From positions 682,001 to 746,000 of the forward strand of contig JAMSLZ010000014.1 of NCBI GenBank assembly GCA_026027325.1: 64,000 nucleotides of DNA. The letters are read 5' to 3'. Made by a program: the position numbers and the translations under genes. Source of the DNA: Actinomucor elegans (lineage: Eukaryota; Mucoromycota; Mucoromycetes; Mucorales; Mucoraceae). The notes beneath the pieces are model-generated. The model was not told where the DNA came from. It saw only the letters and a program-made list of their open reading frames with translations, and searched no databases. Shown piece by piece: positions 37,501 to 49,877 of the stretch (positions are counted from its first letter, which is position 1; each line of letters opens with the position of its first letter).

Positions 37501-38387
37501 AGATATCGTGAATTGAGTATCATTAGCATCGGCACCCATTTGAGTAATGTTGGTATCTACCACCATATATTTCAACCTTCCGAGAAGCTTTTGATAGTGT
37601 TCTTGCTCCAAGGTGAAAGGACGGAGTTGTATCGCGTTCCGTTGTCTTAAAGAAACTTTAGGGGCAGGTCTCTCTACCTCTGTTGAAGATGGTTCCGACA
37701 ACTTCTCCATGGCATCAAATGAATTCAAGTTTCTGTTAAAAGTGTCCGTTTGAAGACACGACGAAGGTGTACTTACAGAAGACACAGTATTGAGTTCGCC
37801 CATTTTTGAAGGTATCAAAACTTTGCCTTCGATTATTTCATTCATTATTGGCTGTTTTGTTGCTTTTTGGCTGAATATAGGCAGTTCATCCATATCAAAG
37901 TCAGGTACATCAGGTAATTCATCCAGTGTATCATCAAGCTGATCGGTGTCCGTTATTCCGAGATCTTTTGGAATCATATCAACTTCAGGAATATCAGGTA
38001 CAGTCAGTGATTCAGGCAAATCTTCATTCATTATTTCGAGATGTTCTTTTGGATCTTTGGCAAAGTCTTTGTTGATGACTTGGTCAAGATCTTTGTCGAG
38101 ATCTTTTGTTTCAAGAGAGGCTGGTTCACCGAATGCCATTTCGGTTTGTTTTCCGCTTAAATTCAACTCTGGTATCGCAGGCCCATTTGACATACTATTT
38201 ACCGTTGTCCAAATAGATTCCTCTTGAAATAACTGCAAAATTTCTTCATCGTCGCCAAACATGTCAAAATCTTCTACCTCATTAGAATGGGTCTCGGGAC
38301 CATCGAAGATCTCTACATAAAATATTAGTAGGTAAGCTTCTTTCAAGCATGTCAACATCGCCTACCTTTCCTTGTGTCATTATTCAT
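34600..38387 (-). CDS. Large acidic protein, possibly Mus7/MMS22-like
   Basis: Two exons (38387-38366 and 38312-34600) give 1244 residues. The N-terminal 850 residues are hydrophilic and probably disordered. They have an acidic start (VEDFDMFGDDEEILQLF), an acid-rich repeat-like zone (DLDKDLDQVINKD, LDDTLDELPDVPDFDMDELP), basic KR/RK patches (AKRKGSKRKRP, RRRKRHKRPKDD) and many SDSEE-type sites. From about residue 920 the sequence becomes helical and hydrophobic (SLQSVVKRIRNLHDHDLRRI, then LVDLFLEHIRCLAWLIPKIV, then KLLLFILDWSCRLHHLGVHP), ending LWAETLNHILDKYIL. The plan (disordered acidic head, helical-repeat tail) recalls fungal Mus7/MMS22 replication-repair proteins, but it is shorter and the match is from general resemblance only. 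Confidence 0.6.
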
Positions 38388-38525
38388 ACCATACAATTTG
38401 CTATTATAATTTAGTGCAGATACTGAGGAAACGCATCTTTTGAGCGCAGTGCCTTGAGATCATTTTTTTGTGAACATTCGCGCTTCTTAATCGCGAATTT
38501 TGGCGTTCCAAAGTCAGCACCAACT
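38388..38525 (-). promoter_or_regulatory. Promoter with ATTCGCG inverted repeat and TTTTGGCG
   Basis: ATTCGCG (38476-38482) and CGCGAAT (38492-38498) form an inverted repeat. It is immediately followed by TTTTGGCG (38498-38505), which is close to an E2F-type site. It sits about 90-120 bp upstream of the acidic protein gene. Confidence 0.4.
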
Positions 38526-39020
38526 GGGCAAGAGAGCGCCAAGATTTGCTTATGACCTTGCTTTAGAGCCTTTATTACAATCGATTCTGGATGATGATTA
38601 GTTCTCTAGATACTACTTTCTGCTCCCGCCTTTCGTCTATTAAACTACTTAGCTCTACTGATGATACTTTGATTTTTGTTAAGAATGCTCAAGATCTTAA
38701 TCAAATGCTGTACCACCTCAACAGTTACAGTCTTGCTTTTAATGCGAAGATCAATTTTCACAAAATCCGTGTTCTCTCTTTATCAGGCTGAAATATGAAT
38801 ACTTACTGACTTTCTTTGTCATCTTCTCTTGATATCCAGAAGATTTGGGCCCAGCGAAATACTGAGCTTATCATTTGCCTTGACTACCCACTCCTTCATA
38901 CCTCATTCTGTAAAGGATTCGGTGAACTTGCGTAGTCGTCATAGTATCTCTCTACTTGATTGCTTCACAAACGTCAATTCTCTAATTTTATCTAAATGCT
39001 GGTATATATTCTCCAAATCG
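38526..39020 (+). mobile_element. LINE (non-LTR) reverse-transcriptase relic
   Basis: Frame fragments match the RT palm and thumb of zygomycete LINEs. FAYDLALEPLLQSILDD (about 38546-38598) corresponds to the LLYNLALEPLL region. SIKLLSSTDDTLIFV (38636-38680) is the YADD box with Tyr-Ala changed to Ser-Thr. LNSYSLAFNAKINFHKIRVL with LSLSG (38718-38788) matches the next conserved block. A shifted frame continues with LDYPLLHTSFCKGFGE (about 38880-38927), corresponding to LGYPL. Stops and frameshifts show that it is dead. No 5' portion or tail was found. Confidence 0.7.
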
Positions 39021-39367
39021 TTTGACTGATTTTGATTTAGTGTCATGTATGACGAGTAGTCTACACTCAGAATGAGATGTTGCATGTATCAGAATATTAT
39101 ACTTAGGTACTATAGTATATGCAAGAAGAACTTGGAGCTTTAGTTGACATTATTAGTTAGTAGTATCAACAGGCGCGAAGCATTGATAATATCATACCAT
39201 GTCGATTATATAGACAACTGCTGGCGAACTCTCTCTTGTTATTATTTTTTCGTACTAATACTGCACTTCAATGGTATTTGTTAGAGTTATTTATTAATCT
39301 CTTTGGACGATCAATCTGTGGTATCTTGAGTTAGAAAATGATTATAGAGTTAGGGGTATGATTAATA
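39021..39367. other. Intergenic DNA
   Basis: No gene. A short core match of the dispersed repeat (CTCAGAATGAGATGTTGCAT) is at 39067-39086. Confidence 0.4.
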
Positions 39368-42300
39368 CTAATTGCTGTCTGGAGATACTATTCTATGATT
39401 ATTTTCTTTTAATGATGAGGATGAAATGATTTTGCCTTGTCCAGAAGAAGCCTTTGTACTGGCCAAGGATAGAGGGGTACTGATTGTTTGTGAAATCGAA
39501 GTGGGCGCTGGCCAATGTATAGGACCGCTGTGGATACTAGAAGGGAGTGACGAGAGGTTTCCAACTTGCCGCATACACTTTGTAATTGATTCTTTGGTTA
39601 CTGGCTTACTCAATGTATCATCAAATATGCTAGCCAATTGAAGTGTGCGCTCATAAGCTGTGATAGCAATGACTGGTGTATTCTTATTAACGTTGTTGGT
39701 AGATTTGATCATACGCGCTGCTGCTTCCCCATCAACTATAAAATGATAAATATATTAGACGTATGGGTTACGAATTAGCATCATAAATACTCACTGATAG
39801 GCATTCTAATATCCATAAAGATAAAATCAAAACGTACTTTGTCTCCCATTGCACATCGAATTGCTTGTGCTCCGTTGCGTACCGTGACACATCGACACTG
39901 TAAAAGTTGAAGTATTGTTTCTAATATCTTGCAGCTAATGGGGTTATCATCTGCAATTAGGCAATGAAATGGCTTGGAAGTCAAAGAGGTCGAACGAGGA
40001 GATGACTCGCAATCTAATGGATGGGCAGGAACTGATATTTGAAGTGGTAAAAGAAGCGTGCTATCTGGATGACTACCAAGCAATGGACTGTTTACATAGC
40101 TGTTATTATTGCTGCTGTCGTAGGCAAATGTAGTCGTAGCAGAGGTTGGGGATCCTGACAAAGCGATACTTGATCCAGTTGATGAAGTCGCTGAAGGAGA
40201 AGTATATGCTGATGCAGCCGCAGCCAGAACGGCTACACGATTACCAGGAGAAGATATGGATCGAGCCCGTTGAGGTGTGCTTTCTTCTGAAATCCTTAAT
40301 TTTTCAACATAATTCAGTGGAGGATGTGCCATATCACTAGATCGACGATAAGTGGGAGCAGTAGTAGCCTTTGAAGTCGAATTTGAAGTCGAGTTTGAAG
40401 GTGATAAAGCTAAAGGTGGAGTACATGGTAATGAGGTCGAAGTTGTAGATAGTGTTTGAGTTGATACCAATGAGGCTGGCAACGATGGAGGGGTACCAGA
40501 GCTAGTACTACTGTTATGCCTTGAATGAATGATTTCAGCAATAGAACTTCGTTTGCGTCTTGAAATAGCTGGAAGAGGTCTAGTACTACTTGAACGTTCT
40601 AGAGAGGTTGATGATGAAGCTGAGCTCGTAGATGTATTAGCTACAAGGCGTTGTTGACGAATCTTTCGTATCGCATCTTCATTTGCTTTTTCCAACACTG
40701 GCAAGTTCTTGTAAACAAAAGTTCCAAAATCTACATCATCCAATGTCGGACATTCCTCAATAGCATTTCCATCAAGCAACGCTACTTTATCGGGGTTTTG
40801 CTCGTTGATAATCGCCTTTGCTCTCTTGATATCTTCTAAAACTAAAGTCTGCAGATTATCCTGTTGCTGATCAGTCGACATGGTTGCACCACGAGAATCA
40901 AAGTAGTCTGTATCTTCTTCATTCACAGGGTTTGGAACAAACGACGGCGATTCTGTTAAAAGCTTCTCCCAATCTATGTTTTTAAAGAAGGCGTGCTGAC
41001 GTACTTCTTCTGGTCCGTTTCTACCCAATCTTTTGTCTGGATCTAAAGTCAATAGTCGCTCCATAAAATCATAGGCTTCTTCTGGTAGTTCAATTTCATT
41101 TTTGTGCCAATCAATCTTCCTAGACAGGATATTTTCAAATACTTTATCTGGTGTTTCTGCGTGAAATGGAGGATAGCCGTACAAAAACTCATAACAAATG
41201 ACCCCGAGAGCCCACCAGTCAACCATTGAGTCCTGTCCAGTGCCTAGAATACTTTCGGGAGCAAGATAATCCGGAGTACCTACAGCTTGTTTTTGTGATC
41301 GTATATCGCTGTTTTCACCAATAGGTTGATCCATCAATGAAGGCGTATGATTTGCAAAAGCAGTAGGTGTTATTAGTCCAGACGATAGTAATCCAGAGCT
41401 TGAACGCTGACGATTCGGTCTTGATACCATAGTACTAGTGCTATTGATATCTCCACCAGAGTTCAATTCATCATTAAAACGCAAAGACAGTGCATTCTGA
41501 TTAGAAAAGTCAGTTTGATTGGCTAATGCAGATACAGATGTGGAGACATCACCGTTTCTGGGTTCATTTCCAGCTGATGCTGAACTGGCCAGCGAACTGC
41601 GACGATTTCTGTCTTGATCAAACAACAAACTAAAATAAGAATGCTTATAGAGTTTGCTTGATACAGGAGCTGTAGTGGCAACTACTGATGGGGACTGAGA
41701 CGGTGTCCCAGATCGAAAAGACACGGGTGATGACGGGGGCATAGAAACTGGGCCATTACTCAATTCATCACGGACACGGCGGTCGAGAAAGCCAATGCGT
41801 GATAATCCGAAATCCGTTAGTTTTAAATGGCCGTTTTGATCAATCAACAAGTTGTCAGGTTTCAAGTCTCTATATTTCGGTTATATTAGTAACAAAACAT
41901 GTTATTAAATGTCATTTTACCTGTGGATGATATTCTTATCGTGCAAATAACTCAAGCCTAGAGTAACCTCGGCAAGATAATTACGAGCCCAATCACAAGG
42001 CAAACTTCCAAGCACTTTAATCAAAGACGAACAATCACCGCCATTCAAGTATTCCATCACCAAGTACAGGTAGTCCTTGGATTGGAATGTATAATAGAGT
42101 TTTGTTACAAAGGGGCTATCAGTTTGAGTCATCAGGATCATACGTTCGGCTTTTACATTGGTAACTTGATTTTTCGCAATCATATCAGACTTCTTTAAAA
42201 ACTTGATGGCATAATAGTCACCTGTTACTCTCTTTTTGGCCAGAAAAACAGAGCCAAAAGCGCCTTTACTAATGGGTTTGATGATGTCAAAATCCTTAAT

Positions 42301-45300
42301 ACTCGGTGCGACAGGTCGAGTCGAAGTAGCAGATGCTGGTAAAGGGGATAGTGGTGACTTTCCTAAAGAAGGTGTAGTGGTCCCAGAAGACTGCTGTTGA
42401 ATTCGTTGCTGCTGCTGGTTTGTCATACTGCTTCTCCTCAAGAAAGGTACATTCATATTCGCAGACGCTGGGAACTTTGGGGATGCCATAGGCGTTTCAA
42501 TGACTTCCACTTCCAAAATCTTTGGTGTACCGGGCTTAGTTGCAGGTCCTGAGGGCAGAGGTGGAGGAGGATTTATTAAAGTGTTCTCTGTAGAGACTGG
42601 AGGAAGAAAGCGACTAAAGCAAATACTCCTTCTTTTTCCATTCTTTTTGGTTTGCTTATTGCTGCTTCGTCTGCCTTTTAGTTTCAAATCTTTGATCTTT
42701 CTAAAAATACTTTTCTTGATATTTTGGCTTCCCTTTTCATCAATTACTTGAAATGTTGCAAGAGCAGGTGCTTTCTGCGAAACATCAGTGATGACGCGAT
42801 GCTCAGATTCAAGCTTAGAATATGTATCTTTCTCAACACGAGGTTCATATACAACATCATCTTGCTGTTTGTCACAAGAAACTTCAGTAGAGTCAACAGC
42901 TTGATCCTGGTGTTCCTGGTTCTCTGGCGTGTTTGCAACAAATTCAGTCCATCCGCTATTCTTTATCACCTGCAATTGAAAGTTTTTTCTAGTTCTTTCA
43001 TTGTACTCTAAACAATCTTGCATACGATTCACCGAATCAACCTTTGATTTAGTAATCATCTCAATATAATGAATCAACCATTCGGTATCAGCATCATCCG
43101 ACTGGGGCGCACGCCAATAAAGAATTTGAATAATTTTTGATTTAGATAGAGGAGATTGCCTAAGGCGTGGCGAACGGCATCTATTGACATCTTGTGAATC
43201 CAAATCTTCATTATCACTTTGTAAGTCATTCGTGTCGTCAGTGCTACCTGGGGTCGCAATAGATAGGGCCACATTCATAATATCTAATAAAGACACGTAT
43301 TTTTCAAGCTCTGCACGTTTTGCTTCTATTGGATTGACTTTGTCTTCGTCTAAGGGTAGAGATTCACCAAATATAGAGTCAGGTTCACTAATCATACTTG
43401 AGTTATCTTCTTCTACATTTTCAATAATGGTATCAGCGACATGAAGTACATGCTGATCAGGATTACTTTCAAGCTCTTGAAGTTCAGACTTGGTCAAATC
43501 GCAAAGGCCTTGTACATATTGCTTTAGTTCTGTTAAGCTATCATTACACGTCAAAACATCCATCTCTGCACGATGAATTTCAACACAAAGCTCAGAGTGT
43601 TGTTCAAAGAAAATAGCGACTACCCACCGTTCACAGATGTTGCACAACGCTGGTGGTAACTGGAGAAGCTCATTTGTAGCTTCTACTCCAAGTGAGATTG
43701 GTACACCGCCATGGGATGCAGATCTTCTCATCACTACTGGTTTTACAGCAGTAGCGTTTGAATCGCTCAACAAAAAATCAGGATTATTTGAAATCATGCT
43801 ATTCTTGTCATCCATGTCATGATTATCTTGTTTCAAAACCAGTTCAGTCGCTGAAGAAAACAGCGAACCATTATCGATCATAGACCATCGTCTTGCTTCC
43901 AAGTGTTTGATTACCCACATAGTATGGCTGGGATCACCCGTAACGCGATTGTACATGAGCATTCCTTTGCCTTCCATCTTGAGCGGTTTGTTTCTATCAC
44001 GATTATTCACAATGTGAAATACGACTTCAACGGTTTTAGAATCATCTACAAGCATTTCTTCTGTTGCAGTCTTGAAAACATCTTTTTCTTCGAATACTAT
44101 TAATTGGGATATGTCCAAACCAATGATCGACTGAGGTCGAGTTCTAATATCCATCTTATAGTGTTAGGCTACGCCAAAAAAAAAGGCATATCGATTAGTT
44201 ACACTTACCCTACGACATCTTGCCAAACAGGGCTTAGATACTGCACAATAGATGAGTTAAGAGAGAGTTCCATGACAATAGTTCCGCTTTGGCCTATTTC
44301 AGCTTCTTCCTGTAGCTGATACGTTTCATCATCGTTATCGTAGGGAGCGAAAGAATAAGTGCTGTTATCTCTTGTACGAGGTGTTTTGGTTGTACTAAAT
44401 CGGGTGCTACCGAAGTCATTGCTTGTTGCTGGGCTGTCGTTCATATAAAAGGCTCCAGAAGTATCAAATTGCTGTTGCTGAAAGGGATTATTTAGATTAT
44501 AATAGTTTCCAGTGAGTGTATTGATTACTAGAGGCTTAAAAAGAGGGGTTACTGTGGTAGTTGTGCTATTAGAAGCCGTGGCTGTTGGTGTTGATGCGAT
44601 AGCCGCCGATGACGATGCCCAAAAACTACGTTCTGCTTGCCACCACTCAACCACTCGATTGAGAGCTGCAATACTTAATAAAAGACGAACATACCATGTT
44701 CTACAAGGCCAATCCTTATGATAGTCCCATTTCTCACCGATTTGCTGAATACTTGAAACAGTATCTGCACAGGCACCAGAATTCTCTAAAAACACTTCTA
44801 AATCGGTATCCAATACGCTTTGTGCAAGGCAAATTAAGTCTTGCAACGTCAGAATGAAAGGTGTAGGTAAATAGGCGTCCTCAGAGATAAAGGTAGCCAT
44901 ATCATTTAAACCCTCATTTGAGGTAGACTGTTGATTCAACGCGTCCCATTTCAACAAATATTCGTCCATATTGTATTGCTGAAAAGGTTCTGCAGAAACA
45001 TTATTTGATTTGTCGTGAGCAACGTCATTGTGCTGCTGCTGTTGCTGTTGCTGCAAAAGTAGGGTTTGTTTATCTTCTAAATCGTCTGCCGCCTCATGAC
45101 CAGATAAGATATCATCCGCTGTTTCAGAATAGAGCAAACCTTTTTCGACATATTCATTTAAACCGTCAATAATCTTTCTAAGCTCTAAATTGCAAGCATC
45201 TTTTGCTGAACATAATCTTGCCCTGATTGTATGCCTCAGACATCCATCTTGGCCCGTATCTTTTCTTTTACTGTTATGTGGAGAGGTAAATGAGTCATAA

Positions 45301-47345
45301 TTTTCACCGAAATGAGCAAATGGGTTTCTATTAGGATTATTAAATCGGTAGGCAACGCCGCTGAGGCTTGATGGAAATGAGGTACGGGAAGCTGACCTCA
45401 TTGGTGTTGTTGTTGGCTTTTGGTCAGCAGAAGAAGCGGCTTTACAGTCAAACATGGAGTTTGTGTTATTATCGTATTCATTGAACACGCATTCGACTGG
45501 GAACTGATATTGCAGATCGCGTAAATTGAGCGATAAGTGATGTTTCTCTTTGACAAGTAATCTCTGGGAGGAACTTTCCTTACTGGCTTGAATGTTTGCC
45601 TCTTCTGCTTCATTTTGAACAGAATCCCACCAAGAAATAAGCCGAGGGTCCATTTGATCTATAACAGTAGGTGATCGGTCTCTCATCCAATTACTCCATT
45701 CTGGGATTACCAGACTGTAAGGTGCCCATTTCTTCATTTTAGTTGAACGAGATAAACGTAGTTTATTGGCACAAGAAATCTGTTTGATCATTTGATTGGA
45801 ACATAGCGAGCGGCGTCTGATAGGAACGCTCTTAGACTCTAAAGAATAGCATTAGAATATGAATTGTAATACAATGTCAAAAGGCTCTACCTTGGGTGAT
45901 GACAGTTAGAGCAAAATAATCGCTTCCTTCGACTTCCATTCCAGGTACAGAAGTGTTTCCATAATAGCAGTTATAATAAGACCCAGTCTCTTCACCTACT
46001 TGGCTGTTACCACTGGCTTCATTGTCTATTCCGTTCACGGTATCATTATTAAGAAACATGGCAGGGTATACTGGACATTGGAATTCATTGTGCTCATCTG
46101 ATGCTGCAAAAGGCATTGATACATCAAAGCTACTGAAATCCTCGTTTAAATCAATCTCTATCACGTCTTTATCAATATCAAGTGCAGTTATAGAGCTGGG
46201 AGATACCGCTGCCGTATTAGAAAGCTGTCTTTTCAAAAAGGTTTTAATGGACTGTTGATATTCGGGTAGGCCTTGGATATTACTTGGCGTATTCATTGGA
46301 GTCGTTCGACGGAATGATGCTGTAGATGAGGGTATATCGTTACTAATTAAATCAGTACTTGTTGAGGATATAGTTCGAATCATGCTGTTGCTAGATGACC
46401 TACACCTCTGTTTACAGTCTATTTATCACCTGATTGTCAATATCAAAATACTATAGTGTATGATATATAGCTATTACCTTTGCTATTCAAGCCAATATCA
46501 TTGTAAGACTCGTAACTATCGGAGCAAGACATAGCACCCGCGTTATCAGTCAAGGTGGATGAAATGGATGTGTTTCTCTGATGATACTTTTCTTGGCGCA
46601 GCTGGGATATTGATCCAGACTTAATATCGTTCATAAATGAAGTTGATGAACTGGGAGATGTGACAGTGCTTGGAGGAGTAGGCATTTCTTCAAGAGAAAT
46701 GATTCTTTTATGATAGCGAGGGAAGTGTTCTGTTATCACGAGTGAGCTTTTCCTACTTCTTCCAGACTTGATGTTTTCGGGTAAACTAACAGGAGTGGAG
46801 GGTGTGCTTGTGGTAACAGTAGGTCCTCCTGCGTCAACAATCCAGCTTGCCCGTTTCGATTTGATCAAGTACTTTCCTCCACTACCAGCTGGCGGGCTAT
46901 TGGCATAGCGCGGTGAAAATAAAGATTGTGTACTTGAATTCGGTGGAGTCTTTGAGAATTCAACTTCGCTACTTGGACTAGACGCGTACTCGTCACCACT
47001 ACTACCATATTGAGTGAATAGAGACTTCTTTTTCAGTGGTATCTGCTTTATCGCGGTTCTAGACAGTGTATCATTTAAAGGAACACGAGGAGGAAGTTGT
47101 ATACCGTTGCGTAACGATTCGTCTTCTGTAGATGATAGGGACGAGCGACTTGAAGGTCTATTTAACAGGAGGGTCTGAGGAATACGCGACTTACTAGTAT
47201 TTGTTGGGTTTGTTATCTCTGCAGAAGTAGTAACATGGCTGACAGTAACAAACGCGGGACTGGAGCGCGTCTGAGTAGATGTGTGGAAAGGTTTGACAGA
47301 ACTGCCGGTTGAATCGTCTATTGTCCGAGGAACTGCTTTTTCCAT
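39368..47345 (-). CDS. RIM15: RIM15-type kinase with receiver domain
   Basis: Nutrient/stress kinase of the Rim15/Cek1 (greatwall-like AGC) family, about 2,500 residues in six main exons. N-terminus MEKAVPRTIDDSTG, then a long Ser-rich region. A PAS-like segment (RPQSIIGLDISQLIVFEEKD) is followed by a Cys/His zinc motif (ALCNICERW...HSELC). The kinase domain begins KDFDIIKPISKGAFGSVFLA, with YYAIKFLKK (Lys), HRDLKPDN split by an intron, and LTDFGLSRIG. As in the family, a long insert separates DFG from VGTPDYLAPESILGTG. The AGC tail follows. At the C-terminus a response-regulator receiver is present, with LIADDNPISC, FMDIRMPIS (phospho-acceptor Asp), AITAYE and LSKPVTKE. It is expected to act downstream of TOR/PKA in quiescence entry. 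Confidence 0.94.
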
Positions 47346-48252
47346 ACGCTTTTAATTTTCATTGACTGGTTGAAAAATAATAAAAAAGAGCTTCAATGAG
47401 GCTATAGGGATTAATATCAGCTTTAATAATCGCGTGCAAAACGTTTAGAATCTCGAGATAGCGTGCAGACTAAAAGAAAAGAGAGAAAAAGGATACAAAA
47501 CAAAGGTCTCATTGAAGATAGGGCAAGGATCAAGGAAACTGCTGCGTCACACAAGACTATTTGATTGGTTCGAGCTATTTGCATAAGAGAAAAGGGTTAC
47601 CAAAAGCACTAGTGTTTGCTACAACGTGTGAGAGTGAGACCTTTGTATAGTTGATGTGCATTTGCGTAACAGGTACTATGAATCCATATCATCACGCGTA
47701 AGATCTTCCATGAGAGTTTTTATCCTGACCTGTTTTTCAAACAAATAGTGTGATCTAAGCTTCTCTCCTATTTGAATACTGCTCCTTAATAGTTCTTAGT
47801 TATAGAATGCACGTAGGACGATTCATTTTATGAGGATAAGTGCTACCACAGTTCCAATTACATCATTTGTAAAGCAAGTTACACTAGCCAAGCAATAACC
47901 CATATAGGCCTCTGCAGTATCACTTTTAATAAGATAGGTTATTTTGTCTAGGTTTCACCAATCAATAGTGCACTCCTAGGTCCAAAAGATGATAAATCAA
48001 AATGCAAAGCTAATCTTTGTAAAACCAACGAACAAATGAAATCTTAGGTACTTCAAATACGACCAATAAGAGTTCTTTCATACTTCCAATTTCACGCTTA
48101 GCGCAATAGTGAGCGTTTTTCTCGGTCCCCATTCTCTTTTTATCTTTTTGTGATACCCTCTTCTCAGCCTCAGGAAAAGATTAACTTTCGAGTAATCCAA
48201 ATTTTAATTGCAAGTCTTTTTCTTTCTACTTTAATATCTTTGAAAAAAAACT
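47346..48252. promoter_or_regulatory. Divergent intergenic region RIM15 / C2 protein
   Basis: About 0.9 kb with no gene. It includes a CTGCGTCACA site near 47544 and pyrimidine-rich tracts just before the C2-protein start. No further elements were recognised. Confidence 0.35.
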
Positions 48253-49877
48253 ATGTCTAAACCACAGATTATTGGTAACTTGGTGATTGTCGCGTATAAA
48301 GCTGTAAGTGAAACGCGCAAATAGCTCGAATCATAATAGTTAACGAAAAGGTTTTCGCCGATAGAGACACTTGCCAGAGCGTGAGGTATTTACTTTTTTG
48401 TTTGATTAAAAAAAAAAACGAAAGCTAATACATTTCATTAAAGCTTGTTGGCAAACAAGATCCTTTTGTTGTATTCCGTATTGGTGAATCTTTAGAAAGG
48501 ACAAAAACCGACCTTAGAGGTGGACAGCACCCTACTTGGGATGACCAGGTACATATTTTTTTTGGTTAAAAAAGTCTTGGAAAACTAAGCCAGATTACTA
48601 GGTTACATTACCTATCCCCGAGAAAAAGAACAAGGTTGTAGTTCAAATATATGATGAGGACGGCAAGAGACAGGAGTTGATCTCTGAATGCGAGCTTGAT
48701 ATTTCTAATGTTTTAGTTGAAGGCGAAGAGGACAGTAAGTCAAACAACACTTTCAAGCAGTGTATATGGTTTGTTTAATTGTTTCATTATTTAGATTGGT
48801 ATCCTTTAACATATAAGGGCCGATCTGCCGGCGAAATCTATTTAGAATTGACGTTCTATGCTGCAGTAAGGATTACCTACTACAGAAAAAAAAAACAAAA
48901 TGTATTGATGAGTTTATTTGTGTGTAGCGTCCTCCGCCTAAACGCCAACCTACAAGATATGGTATGAGTAAACATCTTAACCCTGCTGGTGGATATGTTC
49001 CACCTGTACCACCACCTTCTTCGGGTTTTCAACACAATAGACCTTATCCTACTTCACCTCAATATCCACCTCAGCCCGCTAACATTGGACAGCCTGCACC
49101 TACTCCAGTAGAATCACATTCCACACCTATTTATCAAGGTAGCAGCCCCTATCCGCCTCACCAGCAACAACAGCGCCCATCTTTTAACTATGGTGCTCAT
49201 AATAACACACCTCACCCTTACCCACCTCCAAACCCTACTCCATCCCTGTCAACTGGATCACAGCATGCTTATCCACCTCAGCAGCATCAGCCATATCCTC
49301 CTAACAATTCCAGCCGTCCCAACTCTTACAGCGGCACATCTACAGCAAGCACAAGTCGCCCTACATCACCACCTGTTCCTGGATCCACCAGTTTTACAAG
49401 CGCAACACCAACGCCTCTTTTATCATCTTCTTATAACCCTTCCCACAGCAGTGCATCTATATCTCGTCCTAACTATGGTAAGTAGCAGGAAAAGAGCACG
49501 ATATTATTACTGGGTATTAACTTGTATTACTAGGATATCCTCCTCCACCAAACAGTAGTGGAAGCATGTATCATAGTAATGGATATCCACCACAAAACAA
49601 TGCGGGTAACAGAAACAGTTATCCAGCATATAGTAACACTAGTAGTCCATATCCTACTCCTCAACATTCGCATTATGGCGGATTTCCTACACCTCAACAG
49701 TTCCCAAGTGGTTACATGCCTCATTCCGACCCTTTGGGCACGCCATTTGCGGCACATCAAGGCACTTTGCCTCCTCCTCCTAACAATGGCTATCCGCCAC
49801 CAACCAGCGGAGGCTATCCTCCTAACCAGCAACACCAACCTGGCGGATATCCTCCCACAAACTACCCTCCCTACTAA
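48253..49877 (+). CDS. C2-domain protein with proline-rich tail (Fic1/Inn1-like)
   Basis: Seven exons. The N-terminal 125 residues form a single C2 domain: MSKPQIIGNLVIVAYKARHL, ELVGKQDPFVVFRIGESLER, TKTDLRGGQHPTWDDQVTLP, then IYDEDGKRQELISECELDIS, WYPLTYKGRSAGEIYLELTF. Acidic Ca-loop positions are partly kept (KQDPF, YDEDG). After RPPPKRQPTRYGMSKHLN the rest is Pro/Tyr/Ser/Gln rich, with YPP, PPQ and PYPP repeats (GGYPPNQQHQPGGYPPTNYP near the end). The arrangement of one C2 domain plus a PxxP-rich tail is that of fungal Fic1/Inn1 cytokinesis proteins that bind SH3 partners, but similar proteins exist without a tested role. It ends YPPY. Confidence 0.82.
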
